Source: Burkholderiales bacterium RIFCSPLOWO2_12_FULL_65_40 (GTDB lineage: Bacteria; Pseudomonadota; Gammaproteobacteria; Burkholderiales; Burkholderiaceae_C). From it: a DNA stretch of 64,000 nucleotides. The stretch covers positions 191,114 through 255,113 of the forward strand of contig MESL01000007.1 of assembly GCA_001770955.1 (NCBI GenBank). The letters run 5' to 3'. The notes beneath the pieces are model-generated. The model searched no databases. It saw only the letters and a program-made list of their open reading frames with translations, and was not told the DNA's origin. Of this stretch, positions 18,480 to 27,834 are shown in pieces (the stretch's first letter is position 1; each line of letters begins with the position of its first letter). A program made the position numbers and the translations under genes.

Positions 18480-18482
18480 AGC
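18466..18482. repeat. family A repeat half carrying the recJ start codon
   Basis: The near-palindrome gctattattttcatagc contains, on the minus strand, the recJ ATG and the overlapping TGA of the gene before it. Confidence 0.5.
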
Positions 18483-19432
18483 TGTTCGCGCACGTCCGCA
18501 AAGCGCTGAGGTCGGAAAATGCTTGAAATTCTCTGGCCGAGCGAACGCGGTGCCGTGTGCCAGGTGAGCGCGCCGCGCTCGCCGCACAGCGTGAGCCGCG
18601 CTGTGGCGCCGCGCGCTACATGCGCATCGAGCCGCGCCAGCGCACCGGCGTCGATCGCCTGCCAGGCGGCGCTCCAGGCGGCCCAGTCTTCGCGCAGCGC
18701 GGCGCCCTGCAGGCCGTCTTCGACCACCGGCGGCGGGGCCGGGGGCTGCGGCGCCTGGGGCAGTCGGCCCGCGCCATGCACCCAGAAGGCGTTGACAGGC
18801 GGCAGGCGCCGGGCCTCGCGTGCGTCGTTGAAGGGGTGGGTGTAGAGCAGCATCTGCATCTCGCTGTGCAGGCGGCGCAGCGGGTGTGACTTTTGCTCGC
18901 CCGGCAGCCAGTGCGAGACGTCGCGGTGCAGCACGCGTTCGGGCGAGGCGGTGACCAGGTCGGCCAGCAACTCGCCGTGCGCCAGCCAGCGCGTCGGCTG
19001 GTCGTACTGCAGCGTGATGCCGTCACCCTCGAACCACGGTGCCATGAGGGCGAGCAGGGCGCGCGAGTCGTCTTCGGTCAGCTGGAGCTGGGCCGGGTCG
19101 GCCAAGGTGACATGGTCGGTGCGCACCTCCCAGTGGCAGGGCGTGACGAAGGCCCAGGCGTCCTGGGCAGCCTCGTCGTGGCGGCCCTGCTGGTGCAGGT
19201 GGTGCGCGGCCCACGGAATGCAGCCGGGGGCGCTGGGCAGGCCCAGCGCGCGCGCCAGCGCGCGCTCGTGCGGGGCGCTGAAGGCGTCGTCGTCCCCCAG
19301 GTCGCTCTCGTGCAGTGTCAGGCGTGCGAGCAGCCGGTCCAGGTGGGGCAGGGCCAGGCCCGTCAGGGCCTGCTGGCTGGCCTCGGAGGCGCCGGCGGCG
19401 TAGGGGATGAGCAAATGGAGGGTGTCCGACAT
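18476..19432 (-). CDS. RpfE-like conserved protein encoded with recJ
   Basis: A 318-residue soluble protein without recognisable catalytic motifs. Its N-terminus (TLHLLIPYAAGASE) and its position directly before recJ match proteins annotated as 'regulatory protein, RpfE type' in beta- and gammaproteobacteria; rpfE also neighbours recJ in Xanthomonas. The function is not established. Conserved-looking blocks include PCHWEVRTDHVTLADP and LHSEMQMLLYTHPFN. The ATG at 19432 (MSDTLHLLIPYA) is preferred over 19456. It overlaps recJ by 4 bases. Divergent from the OLD-family gene, with only 66 bases between them. Confidence 0.65.
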   Translation of the reverse strand: MSDTLHLLIPYAAGASEASQQALTGLALPHLDRLLARLTLHESDLGDDDAFSAPHERALARALGLPSAPGCIPWAAHHLHQQGRHDEAAQDAWAFVTPCHWEVRTDHVTLADPAQLQLTEDDSRALLALMAPWFEGDGITLQYDQPTRWLAHGELLADLVTASPERVLHRDVSHWLPGEQKSHPLRRLHSEMQMLLYTHPFNDAREARRLPPVNAFWVHGAGRLPQAPQPPAPPPVVEDGLQGAALREDWAAWSAAWQAIDAGALARLDAHVARGATARLTLCGERGALTWHTAPRSLGQRISSIFRPQRFADVREQL

Positions 19433-19498
19433 GCCGGGTATTTTGCGGGATGCCACAATCGACAGCTAATCGCTTACTTCCCCCGGGGACAACCCTCC

Positions 19499-21307
19499 AT
19501 GCGTCTGCTGCACTACCTTGAGATTGAGAACTTCAAGCGCTTTGGCGACAAGCAGCGCATCGAGTTAGACCATCCGGCGGTGTTGATTGGCCCCAACAAT
19601 TGCGGCAAGACTAGCGCTATCCAGGCGTTGGCGTTGTGGTCACAAGCCGTCAGAACCTGGTACGAGGTACGCAAAGATTCGTCTGCCAAGGAGCGAACAG
19701 CGACTGGCATGAACCGGCTCAATATTGTGGCTGTGCCGGTGCAACGTACCCGTTTCTTCTGGCACAACACAAGGGTGCAAAAGGTGCCACTGATCATCAC
19801 GGTGGGCGTTGAATTTTTCGGGAAGGTGGTTCCATTAACTATGAAATTCACCCACCGTGGTGACGAATTGGTTTATTGCGAGCCCGATAAAAGCAGTGCG
19901 CCAAATATGGACTTGATCCGGCACGCCGCTAGAGTCGCTGTGGCGCTCCTGTATCCCATGTCTGGATTGGAGACAGAAGAAAAAATACTCAAATCCGGTG
20001 CTGTGGATGTGCTCCTCGGACAGGGACAAACGGCTCAGGTGCTACGCAACCTGTGTTTGATGGTTTTCAATCAATCGCCTGAAGATTGGCTACGGATATC
20101 AGGGTTGATGCGCCGATTGTTTGGTGTGGAGTTGACGCAACCTTTGGAAACGAGCCGGGGGAGTATTGAATTGCAATATCGTCAGCCTGGCGTGAAAGAG
20201 GCGTTGGATGTGTCTTCATCTGGCCGTGGTTTTCAGCAGATGTTGTTGATTTTCGCCTATCTCTATTCCCATAAAGGCAGTGTTCTGCTTGTGGATGAGC
20301 CAGATGCGCACTTGGAGATATTGCGCCAGAAGCAGGTATATGTTTTGCTGCGTGACATTGCTGGCGAGAATGGCTCACAAGTGGTGATGGTGACGCACTC
20401 TGAGGTCATCTTGGATGAGGCGCTAGAAAACAACCTGACGCTCTTGCTGGACGGACGTGCAGAAAATCTCGCAAAGACCCAGCGTATCAAAGATAGCCTT
20501 AAGCATTTTGGCGCTGAGCACTACGTCAAGGCACGCGAGCGCGGATATGTGCTGTACGTGGAGGGCGGTACTGACGTGGACATGCTGCGCGTCCTGGCTG
20601 AGCGGTTGGGGCACCCGGCCGCCCTGTGCTGGGATGAGCGCATCAACTCGTTCTATGTACAGAACAACTACCCGGACCAGAGTCTGGACGCCGAGTTGGA
20701 GCGGGTTGAGGGCGGTTTTGGTGTCACACCTCAGCAGCATTTCAATGGCTTGCGGAACCTGTTACCCGATTTGCGAGGCCTAGCCATTTTGGATAATGAC
20801 GGCCGGAACCGGCAAAGCAAGCTTGATGGACCGCTGAAGATCGCTTATTGGAGGCGTTACGAGGCGGAAAATTATTTCATCACGCCGGACTTGCTGCGTC
20901 GATATGCAGCCAGCCAGTATCCCGTGGATGATCTTTTTGCACAGCAGACGCGGACTGCCATAGACGAAGTGATTGATGCTCTGGTGCTGGAGCAGGTCTT
21001 CGAAGGTGCGCAGGCTGATTTTGAGGCCTGGCAGCAGGCCAGTCCGGAATTGTCGCGTGTGCTGTGGGAAGCCAAAACCGAGCGCCGCAAGCTCAGCACG
21101 TTTGCCGAAGAATTCTTCCGCAGGTTGGCCGAGCGTATGGGGGGCGGTCTGCTGTTGCGCAAGGGTGAACTGCATCGCTTGGTGACACTGGTACCGCCTG
21201 AGGTGATTCCGACTGAAGTCAAGGAAAAACTCGATCTGTTGGCGGACGTGTTCCCTACGGCGCTCAATGCTGAAGGCGTCGACGATGGAAAAACGACGCC
21301 CGCATGA
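19499..21307 (+). CDS. OLD-family ATPase-TOPRIM nuclease
   Basis: A 602-residue protein with an ABC/AAA ATPase and a C-terminal TOPRIM nuclease domain. Walker A is GPNNCGKT (about 31-38), a signature-like SSSGRGFQQ lies near 239, Walker B is VLLVDEPDAH (about 262) and the H-loop is MVTHSE (about 297). TOPRIM blocks are VLYVEGGTDVDML (about 350) and AILDNDGRN (about 431). OLD proteins cut DNA and many act in phage defence. No UvrD/GajB-type helicase or other partner gene adjoins, which fits the stand-alone class 1 type. Third codon positions are visibly richer in A/T than in neighbours, suggesting acquisition by transfer. The ATG at 19499 starts at the conserved MRLLHYLEIENFKRF; the open frame further upstream is antisense to the rpfE-like gene. 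Confidence 0.85.
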   Translation: MRLLHYLEIENFKRFGDKQRIELDHPAVLIGPNNCGKTSAIQALALWSQAVRTWYEVRKDSSAKERTATGMNRLNIVAVPVQRTRFFWHNTRVQKVPLIITVGVEFFGKVVPLTMKFTHRGDELVYCEPDKSSAPNMDLIRHAARVAVALLYPMSGLETEEKILKSGAVDVLLGQGQTAQVLRNLCLMVFNQSPEDWLRISGLMRRLFGVELTQPLETSRGSIELQYRQPGVKEALDVSSSGRGFQQMLLIFAYLYSHKGSVLLVDEPDAHLEILRQKQVYVLLRDIAGENGSQVVMVTHSEVILDEALENNLTLLLDGRAENLAKTQRIKDSLKHFGAEHYVKARERGYVLYVEGGTDVDMLRVLAERLGHPAALCWDERINSFYVQNNYPDQSLDAELERVEGGFGVTPQQHFNGLRNLLPDLRGLAILDNDGRNRQSKLDGPLKIAYWRRYEAENYFITPDLLRRYAASQYPVDDLFAQQTRTAIDEVIDALVLEQVFEGAQADFEAWQQASPELSRVLWEAKTERRKLSTFAEEFFRRLAERMGGGLLLRKGELHRLVTLVPPEVIPTEVKEKLDLLADVFPTALNAEGVDDGKTTPA

Positions 21308-21395
21308 CGCTACTACAAAAAAACAGCCCTCGGACCCGGCGTTAAAAGCAGCGGCCTTTGACACGATTCGTCGTTCTCCTAAACCGCAACAACAC

Positions 21396-22652
21396 ATGCA
21401 AATCCCTTACGAACTGGCCCTGGGCTGGCGCTACACCCGCGCGGGCCGCGCCACGCGGCGCAACGGTTTCATCTCGTTCATCTCGGGCGTGTCCATGCTG
21501 GGCATCGCGCTCGGGGTGGCGGCGCTCATCATCGTGCTCAGCGTGATGAACGGCTTTCAGAAAGAGGTGCGCGACCGCATGCTCAGCGTGGTCTCGCACA
21601 TCGAGATTTTTGCCCCGGCCGGCGCGGCCATGCCCGACGTGGCGCGCACGCTGCAGGAGGCACGCCAGCACCCGCAGGTGGTGGGCGCGGCGCCGTTCGT
21701 CGCGGCGCAGGCGCTGCTGGCGCGCGGCGAGGACATGAAGGGCGCGCTGGTGCGCGGCATCGACCCGGCGCGCGAGCCCGAGGTCACCGATCTGGTGGCC
21801 GGCAGCCAGGGCGAGGCGCTGGCGCAGCTCGTGCCGGGCGAGTTCCGCGTGGTGCTGGGCGGAGAGCTGGCGCGCATGCTGGGCGTGCGCGCGGGCGACG
21901 TGGTCACGCTGATCGCGCCCAGCGGCCAGGTCACGCCGGCCGGTGTGGTGCCGCGCATCAAGCAGATGCAGGTGGCTGGCACCTTTGATTCGGGCCACTA
22001 CGAATACGACTCCACCCTGGTGCTGCTGCACCATGAGGACGCGCAGCGCATCTTCCGCCTTGAAGGGCCCACCGGCATCCGCCTCAAGCTGCGCGACCTG
22101 CACCAGGCGCGCACCGTGGCGCAGGATCTGGCCCAGTCCCTGAGTGGCGACCTGCTGATCCGCGACTGGACGCAGCAGAACCGCACCTGGTTTGCCGCCG
22201 TGCAGCTCGAAAAACGCATGATGTTCATCATCCTCACGCTGATCGTGGCCGTGGCGGCGTTCAACCTGGTGTCCACGTTGGTGATGACGGTGCAGGACAA
22301 GCGCGCCGACATCGCCATCCTGCGCACCCTGGGCGCGAGCCCGCGCAGCATCATGGGTATCTTCGTGGTGCAGGGCGCGATGGTCGGCGTCATCGGCACG
22401 CTGGCCGGGCTGCTGTTGGGCCTGGGCATTGCGTTCAACATCGACGTGATCGTGCCCGCCATCGAGCGGCTGTTGAGCGCGAGCTTTCTGCCCAAAGACA
22501 TCTACCTCATCAGCCGCATGCCCAGCGACCCGCAGCCTGCCGACATCGTGCCCGTGGGCGTGATCTCGCTGGTGCTGTCCTTCGTGGCCACGCTCTACCC
22601 GAGCTGGCGCGCCAGCCGCGTCAACCCTGCCGAGGCCTTGCGCTATGAATAA
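21396..22652 (+). CDS. lolC: lipoprotein-releasing ABC permease LolC/E
   Basis: A 418-residue inner-membrane permease that, with LolD, extracts lipoproteins from the inner membrane for transfer to LolA. An N-terminal helix (about 24-46), a large periplasmic domain and three C-terminal helices (about 265-395) fit the LolC/LolE family, as do [18 protein letters not shown] and [19 protein letters not shown]-type blocks. The start at 21396 ([13 protein letters not shown]) is the family start; a longer frame reaches 21267 but would overlap the OLD gene. It overlaps lolD by 8 bases. Only one permease gene is seen, so a LolC-type homodimer (LolF-like) or a second gene elsewhere is possible. Confidence 0.92.
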   Translation: MQIPYELALGWRYTRAGRATRRNGFISFISGVSMLGIALGVAALIIVLSVMNGFQKEVRDRMLSVVSHIEIFAPAGAAMPDVARTLQEARQHPQVVGAAPFVAAQALLARGEDMKGALVRGIDPAREPEVTDLVAGSQGEALAQLVPGEFRVVLGGELARMLGVRAGDVVTLIAPSGQVTPAGVVPRIKQMQVAGTFDSGHYEYDSTLVLLHHEDAQRIFRLEGPTGIRLKLRDLHQARTVAQDLAQSLSGDLLIRDWTQQNRTWFAAVQLEKRMMFIILTLIVAVAAFNLVSTLVMTVQDKRADIAILRTLGASPRSIMGIFVVQGAMVGVIGTLAGLLLGLGIAFNIDVIVPAIERLLSASFLPKDIYLISRMPSDPQPADIVPVGVISLVLSFVATLYPSWRASRVNPAEALRYE

Positions 22653-23385
22653 TATAGCTAGTGACGCTTATCCAGCAAGCGCTGGAGGCCAAAATGGCTT
22701 CAAGAACCAAGTCGTGCTGCAGGCCCGGGGCCTGACCAAGCGCTTCACCGAGGGGCGCCTGGACGTGACGGTGCTGCAGGGTGTCGACCTGGATGTGCAC
22801 GCGGGCGAGACGCTGGCCATCGTCGGCGCCTCGGGTTCGGGCAAGAGCACGCTCTTGCACCTGCTGGGCGCGCTCGATGCACCCACGTCGGGCAGCGTGC
22901 ACCTGCATGGGCGGAATCTGGCGCAGATGTCTGCAGCGCAGCAGGGCGACTTGCGCAACCAGTACCTGGGCTTTGTCTACCAGTTTCACCACCTGCTGCC
23001 CGAGTTCAGCGCGCTCGACAACGTGGCCATGCCGCTGCGCATCCGCCGCCTGCCTTACGAAGAATGCACGCGCCAGGCCGCGCAAATGCTGGCCCACGTG
23101 GGCCTGGCGGGCCGCGTGCAGCACCGCCCGGCCGAGCTGTCGGGCGGCGAGCGCCAGCGCGTGGCCATTGCGCGTGCCCTGGTCACCCGGCCGGCCTGCG
23201 TGCTGGCCGACGAGCCCACCGGCAACCTTGACCGCACCACGGCCGAGGGTGTGTTCCAGCACATGCTGCAACTGGCACGCGAGCAGGGGACGGCGTTTGT
23301 GATGGTGACGCATGACGAGACCTTGGCGGCGCGGTGCGACCGGGTGCTCAGGCTGGTGGCGGGGCGGCTGGATTCGGCTGCGTAG
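22645..23385 (+). CDS. lolD: lipoprotein-releasing ABC ATPase LolD
   Basis: A 246-residue ABC ATPase powering lipoprotein release. Walker A is GASGSGKST (about 66-74), the Q-loop is [12 protein letters not shown], the signature is [15 protein letters not shown] and Walker B is [12 protein letters not shown]. Met-1 overlaps the end of lolC, so the two are coupled. The first 20 or so residues ([19 protein letters not shown]) are encoded by a family A repeat in inverted orientation and are not part of the usual LolD core, which begins near [12 protein letters not shown]. An internal start without the repeat is possible, but no better ribosome site was seen. Confidence 0.93.
   Translation: MNNIASDAYPASAGGQNGFKNQVVLQARGLTKRFTEGRLDVTVLQGVDLDVHAGETLAIVGASGSGKSTLLHLLGALDAPTSGSVHLHGRNLAQMSAAQQGDLRNQYLGFVYQFHHLLPEFSALDNVAMPLRIRRLPYEECTRQAAQMLAHVGLAGRVQHRPAELSGGERQRVAIARALVTRPACVLADEPTGNLDRTTAEGVFQHMLQLAREQGTAFVMVTHDETLAARCDRVLRLVAGRLDSAA
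22653..22704 (-). repeat. family A repeat inside the lolD 5' end
   Basis: On the minus strand it reads ttttggcctccagcgcttg, then a spacer, ataagcg and ctagctat: the family order. It encodes the extra N-terminal residues of LolD. Confidence 0.7.
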
Positions 23386-23495
23386 TTTTTGTGTCTGTGC
23401 TTCTTGCGAAGTGCTGAGGCCGGGGTGTGCGCCCGGCTCCCGCCCTCAGCACAAGCACACCGCCATTCAGCACTGCCCTGTGGGATCATCCCGTC

Positions 23496-24323
23496 ATGCC
23501 CCACTCTTGGATCGACACCCACTGCCACCTGGACGCCCCCGAGTTCGCTCCCGACGTGGACGCAGTGCGCGCCCATGCCCGCGCAGCCGGCGTGCAGCAC
23601 CTCGTCATTCCAGCAGTGCAAGTGGCCCATGCCGACGCCGTGCGTGAACTGGCCCACCGCCACGGCGACAGCTACGCCCTGGGCATCCATCCCCTCTACA
23701 CCCCGCAGGCGGCGGACGACGACGTGGAGCGCCTGGCGCAACTACTGGAGCAGCACAGCAACGACCCGCACCTCGTCGCCATCGGCGAGATCGGCCTGGA
23801 TTTCTTCGTGCCCGGGCTGGACGCCGAGCGCCAGACGCGCTTTTACCGTGCGCAGTTGCAGCTGGCCCGGCGCTTCAACCTGCCCGTCATCCTGCATGTG
23901 CGCCGCTCGGCCGACGCGCTGCTCAAGGGCCTGCGCGAGGTACCGGTGCGGGGCGGCATCGCACATGCGTTCAATGGCAGCCTGCAGCAGGCGCGCGCCT
24001 TCATCGCGCTGGGCTTCAAGCTCGGCTTTGGCGGCGCGCTGACTTATGAGCGCGCGCTGCAGCTGCGTCGCCTGGCCACCGAGCTGCCCCTCGAGGCCCT
24101 GGTGCTGGAGACCGATGCGCCCGACATGCCGCCACACTGGATCTACCGCACCGCTGCCGAGCGTGCCGCCGGCCAGCCGCAAGGACGCAACGCGCCGGCC
24201 GAGCTGCCGCGCATCGCACAGGTTCTGGCCGGCCTGCTCGGCACGCCGCTGGAGGCGCTGGCGCAGCACACCCGCGCCAATGCATTGCACGCGCTGCCGC
24301 GTCTGCAAGGCCGTGCAGGATAA
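23496..24323 (+). CDS. tatD: TatD-family metal-dependent hydrolase
   Basis: A 275-residue TIM-barrel metallohydrolase; relatives are DNA exonucleases or D-aminoacyl-tRNA deacylase-like proteins. Metal ligands are visible: WIDTHCHLD (HxH), AIGEIGLDF (Glu), LPVILHVRR, GIAHAFNGS and LETDAPDMPP (Asp). The ATG at 23496 (MPHSWIDTHCH) places the metal motif directly at the N-terminus, as in the family; an earlier in-frame start at 23427 lacks support. It is followed by a family A repeat and then the glycosylase gene. Confidence 0.9.
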   Translation: MPHSWIDTHCHLDAPEFAPDVDAVRAHARAAGVQHLVIPAVQVAHADAVRELAHRHGDSYALGIHPLYTPQAADDDVERLAQLLEQHSNDPHLVAIGEIGLDFFVPGLDAERQTRFYRAQLQLARRFNLPVILHVRRSADALLKGLREVPVRGGIAHAFNGSLQQARAFIALGFKLGFGGALTYERALQLRRLATELPLEALVLETDAPDMPPHWIYRTAAERAAGQPQGRNAPAELPRIAQVLAGLLGTPLEALAQHTRANALHALPRLQGRAG

Positions 24324-24329
24324 TGGGCG

Positions 24330-24383
24330 AAAATGGCCTCTGGCGCAGTACCCTATTGCGCTAAAAGCTATTGATTTGATAGT
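24330..24383 (+). repeat. family A repeat, full copy
   Basis: Reads aaaatggcctctggcgcagt, a spacer, ttgcgctaaa and agctattgatttgatag. It fills the gap between tatD and the glycosylase gene, just upstream of the latter's start codon. Confidence 0.7.
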
Positions 24384-24401
24384 AAATTTTCTTCCCATTC
24401 C

Positions 24402-24935
24402 ATGACCCGTGCAGTGACCCTCCCGCCCGCGCCACCGGCCGCCGTACGGTTGGTAGGCCTGCCGCCGGTGGTGGGTGCGGGCACGGTGGTGCTGGTGCTC
24501 GGCAGCTTTCCCGGCGTGGCCTCGCTGCGCGCGCAGCAGTACTACGCGCACCCGCAAAACCACTTCTGGCGCATCCTGCAGGCGCTCTGGCCGCAGCACC
24601 CCTTGCCTGAGCCGTACGCCGAGCGCTGTGACTGGCTGCTCGGGCGCGGCCTGGGCCTGTGGGACGTGTACGGCGCCTGCGAGCGCGAGGGCAGCCTGGA
24701 TGCCCGCATCCGCCACCCCGAGGTGAACGATTTCGCCAGTCTGCGCGCGCGCTGTCCGCGCCTGGCCGCCATCGCCCACAATGGCGGGGAGAGCTTTCGC
24801 CATGCGCGCGCCACGGCGCAACTGGGCGTGCCGGTGCTCCGGCTGCCGTCCACCAGCCCGGCGAACGCCTCGTGGAGCTTCGAGCGCAAGCGGCAGGCCT
24901 GGGCGCAGGCCCTGGCCGAGCATGGATTACTGTGA
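24402..24935 (+). CDS. uracil-DNA-glycosylase-fold DNA-deoxyinosine glycosylase
   Basis: A 177-residue enzyme of the uracil-DNA glycosylase superfamily, best matching the hypoxanthine (deoxyinosine) glycosylase group. Motif 1 is LGSFPGVASLRAQQYYAHPQ followed by NHFW, and the C-terminal motif is LPSTSPANAS; both are typical. It would remove deaminated bases from DNA in base excision repair. Length is normal. It is 13 bases upstream of a spermidine-synthase-like gene, so cotranscription is likely. The exact base preference (hypoxanthine, uracil or G/U mismatch) is inferred from family. Confidence 0.82.
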   Translation: MTRAVTLPPAPPAAVRLVGLPPVVGAGTVVLVLGSFPGVASLRAQQYYAHPQNHFWRILQALWPQHPLPEPYAERCDWLLGRGLGLWDVYGACEREGSLDARIRHPEVNDFASLRARCPRLAAIAHNGGESFRHARATAQLGVPVLRLPSTSPANASWSFERKRQAWAQALAEHGLL

Positions 24936-24948
24936 GAACCCCGAACCA

Positions 24949-25713
24949 ATGGCCCGCAAGAAAAACAACACCGCCGAACTGCCCGAAGTCAGCGTCTCCG
25001 ACGATGGCGAGGTGCGCCACCTGCACCTGGGCACGCCCTGGATCCAGGGCTCCATGCGCATCGATGCGCCCTTCGATCTGGAGCTGGAATACATCCAGCG
25101 CATGATGGTCTGGCTGCTGTTCATGGAGCCCGATGCCGTACGCAAGGGCCACGCCATGCAGCTGGGCCTGGGCGCGGGCGCCATCACCAAGTTCTGCCAC
25201 AAGAAGCTGCGCATGTGCGCCACCGCCATCGAGCTGAACCCGCAGGTGCTGGCCGTGTGCCGCGCGTGGTTCAAGCTGCCGCCCGACGGCCCCAAGCTGC
25301 GGGTGGTGCTGGCCGATGCGGCGCAGGAGATCCGCAACCCGATGTGGCTGGGCACGGTGGATGGGCTCTGTGTCGATCTGTACGACGACAACGCAGCGGC
25401 CCCCGTGCTCGACAGCGCCGAGTTCTACGCCGACTGCCGCGCACTGCTGAGCGAGGGCGGCTGCATGACGGTGAACCTGTTCGGCCGGGGCTCCAGCTTT
25501 GCGGAGAGCGTGGAGAAGCTCGCGGGCGTTTTTGGCGAGAATGCGCTCTGGGCCTTCAAGCCCACGCGCGAGGGCAACACCGTGGTGCTGGCGCAGCGCA
25601 CGCCCAGCCGGTTCAAGCGCGGCGAGCTGGCTGCGCGCTGCGCCGACATCCAGGAGCGCTGGGGAATCCCCACCGCCAAATGGGTGCGCGGATTCAAGCC
25701 GCTCACGACCTGA
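24949..25713 (+). CDS. spermidine-synthase-like methyltransferase-fold protein
   Basis: A 254-residue protein of the polyamine synthase (SpeE-like) superfamily. The Rossmann start is AMQLGLGAGAITKFC, followed by ATAIELNPQVLAVCR and LRVVLADAAQEI, the normal order of nucleotide-binding loops. It is shorter than classical SpeE, and the putrescine-binding aspartate region reads GLCVDLYDDNAAAP rather than the canonical form, so its substrate is uncertain. The ATG at 24949 (MARKKNNTAELPE) is chosen; longer frames overlap the glycosylase gene. Followed after 31 bases by the GspE-type ATPase gene. Confidence 0.78.
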   Translation: MARKKNNTAELPEVSVSDDGEVRHLHLGTPWIQGSMRIDAPFDLELEYIQRMMVWLLFMEPDAVRKGHAMQLGLGAGAITKFCHKKLRMCATAIELNPQVLAVCRAWFKLPPDGPKLRVVLADAAQEIRNPMWLGTVDGLCVDLYDDNAAAPVLDSAEFYADCRALLSEGGCMTVNLFGRGSSFAESVEKLAGVFGENALWAFKPTREGNTVVLAQRTPSRFKRGELAARCADIQERWGIPTAKWVRGFKPLTT

Positions 25714-25744
25714 CGGCTCTGTCACATTCTTCTGCACCTCTGTC

Positions 25745-27544
25745 ATGACACACCACCACGCCGCCACGTCCGCGAAACTGGCTCCGGCCTCTGTCCACAC
25801 CGGGCCGCTCGACTGGCGCCGCATTGTGGAATGGCTGCGCACCGATGGCGTCATTGCCGACGAAGAGGCGCAGCGCACCATCGCGCGCTGCTCGCAGGCC
25901 GAGAGTTCGCAGCACCCGCTGGTGCGGCTGGCCAACGTGGCCATGGCACGCGCCAGCGATGGCAAGCCGCTCGATGCCGAGATGCTGACCGAGTACCTGG
26001 CCCAGCGCTGCGGCCTGCCGTATCTGCGCATCGACCCGCTGAAGGTCGATGTGGGCAAGGTGGCAGACACCATGAGCGCCAGCTATGCCGAGCGCCACAA
26101 GGTGCTTCCGGTGCAGGTGACGACCAAGGAAGTCGTGGTGGCAACGGCCGAGCCCTTCATCACCGACTGGGTCGCCGAGGTAGAGCGCCAGGCCAAGCGG
26201 CCGGTGCGCCGCGTGCTGGTCAACCCGCAGGAAATCCACCGCTACACGGCCGAGTTTTTCGCACTGGCCAAGTCGGTGCGTGCGGCGCAGAAGGCGGGGG
26301 GCAGCGCGGCGTCGAGCAATTTCGAGCAACTGGTCGAACTGGGCCGGACGAACAAGCAGCTCGATGCCAATGACCAGGGCGTGGTCAAGGTGGTGGACTG
26401 GCTCTGGCAGTACGCCTTTGACCAGCGCGCCAGCGACATCCACCTCGAACCCCGGCGCGAGCAGGGCGTGATCCGCTTTCGCATCGACGGTGTGCTGCAC
26501 CCGGTCTACCAGATGCCGCTGGGTGTGATGAGCGCCATGGTGGCGCGCGTCAAGCTGCTCGGGCGCATGGACGTGGTGGAAAAGCGCCGCCCGCAGGATG
26601 GCCGCATCAAGACCCGCAACCAGCGCGGCGACGAGGTCGAGATGCGTCTGGCCACACTACCCACGGCCTTCGGCGAGAAGATGGTGATGCGCATCTTCGA
26701 CCCCGACACGGCGGTCAAGGACCTGGACGCACTGGGTTTCGCGCAGCACGATGCGCAGCGCTGGGAAGACCTCATCAAGCGCCCCTACGGCATCATCCTC
26801 GTGACCGGGCCCACCGGTTCGGGCAAGACCACCACGCTGTATTCCACGCTCAAGCGCGTGGCCACCGAAGAGGTCAATGTCAGCACGGTCGAAGACCCGA
26901 TCGAAATGATCGAGCCCAGCTTCAACCAGACGCAGGTGCAGCCGCAGCTGGACTTCAGCTTTGCCGAGGGCGTGCGCGCCCTCATGCGCCAGGATCCGGA
27001 CATCATCATGGTGGGTGAAATCCGCGACCTGGAAACGGCCGAAATGGCCGTGCAGGCAGCGCTGACGGGCCACCTGGTGTTCAGCACCCTGCACACCAAC
27101 GATGCGCCCTCGGCTGTCACGCGCCTGATGGAGCTGGGCGTGCCGTCCTACCTCATCAATGCCACGCTGCTGGGCGTGCTGGCCCAGCGCCTGGTGCGCA
27201 CCCTTTGCAAGCTGTGCAAGCAGCCCGACGAAAGCGCTTCGCAGGAGGCGCTGGCCGAGGCCGTCAAGCCCTGGAAGCTCAGCGGCGGCTACCACCCCTA
27301 CAAACCCGTGGGCTGCGTGGACTGCCGCATGACGGGTTTCCGTGGGCGCATGGGGCTGTACGAACTCCTCACGGTGACCGAGACGCTCAAGGAAGGCATC
27401 ACCAAGGAGCCTTCCATTGACGCGCTGCGCCGCCAGGCGGTCAAGGACGGCATGCGCCCGCTGCGCATGGCGGGAGCCCTGCGCGTGGCACAGGGTGTGA
27501 CCACCCTTGAAGAGGTGGTGGCGGCGACACCGCCGCCGCGCTAG
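25745..27544 (+). CDS. GspE/PilB-family type II secretion/pilus ATPase
   Basis: A 599-residue hexameric secretion ATPase. An N-terminal T2SSE_N-type domain (about 15-160) precedes the catalytic part: Walker A GPTGSGKTTTLYS (about 355), Asp box STVEDPIEM, Walker B QDPDIIMVGEIRDLETAEMA and His box LTGHLVFSTLHTNDA. A zinc-type CxxC pair is present (CKLCK and later GCVDC). It would drive pseudopilus or pilus assembly at the inner membrane. No other secretion or pilin genes lie nearby, so it is an orphan here. The ATG at 25745 follows a purine-poor leader; the frame extends upstream but overlaps the previous gene. Confidence 0.9.
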   Translation: MTHHHAATSAKLAPASVHTGPLDWRRIVEWLRTDGVIADEEAQRTIARCSQAESSQHPLVRLANVAMARASDGKPLDAEMLTEYLAQRCGLPYLRIDPLKVDVGKVADTMSASYAERHKVLPVQVTTKEVVVATAEPFITDWVAEVERQAKRPVRRVLVNPQEIHRYTAEFFALAKSVRAAQKAGGSAASSNFEQLVELGRTNKQLDANDQGVVKVVDWLWQYAFDQRASDIHLEPRREQGVIRFRIDGVLHPVYQMPLGVMSAMVARVKLLGRMDVVEKRRPQDGRIKTRNQRGDEVEMRLATLPTAFGEKMVMRIFDPDTAVKDLDALGFAQHDAQRWEDLIKRPYGIILVTGPTGSGKTTTLYSTLKRVATEEVNVSTVEDPIEMIEPSFNQTQVQPQLDFSFAEGVRALMRQDPDIIMVGEIRDLETAEMAVQAALTGHLVFSTLHTNDAPSAVTRLMELGVPSYLINATLLGVLAQRLVRTLCKLCKQPDESASQEALAEAVKPWKLSGGYHPYKPVGCVDCRMTGFRGRMGLYELLTVTETLKEGITKEPSIDALRRQAVKDGMRPLRMAGALRVAQGVTTLEEVVAATPPPR

Positions 27545-27834
27545 CCGGCAGCCATTTCCGTTGCCCATGGCGCTGTGCGCCACCCGCAGCCCATGAAACC
27601 GGCGCGGCCCAGGCCAGCGGCCACCGCGCAAGGGCCGCCCCGCCGCGCTGGTGGCGTCCCCCTGCCCGCATCGCGCAGCGATGCGAGAGCGGGGGGCAGG
27701 CGCGCAGCGACACAGGGGGGTGTTTCATTTCACGGGGGACAACCCTCGGTTCCTGCGTAGGTGGAATCCACATCGGAAAGTGGGCATGGCGGCGACACAA
27801 TTCCGGGTGTTGGATCAACGTCAGGAGACTTTCC
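27545..27834. other. gap between the secretion ATPase gene and tctB
   Basis: 290 bases with no convincing gene. Most of it is a family B repeat (27595-27720); the remainder is presumably the leader of tctB. Confidence 0.5.
27595..27720 (+). repeat. family B GC-rich repeat, longest copy
   Basis: Contains gaaaccggcgcggcccagg, ccaccgcgcaaggg, ccccgccgcgctgg and a final cacagggggg, shared with 16669-16766. Unlike that copy it carries an inserted hairpin (gcatcgc/gcgatgc at about 27668-27687). It lies between two genes of the same strand. Confidence 0.65.

Noticed and set aside
19499-21307. A Gabija defence system
   Set aside because: Only the OLD/GajA-like part is present; no helicase (GajB-like) gene lies on either side.
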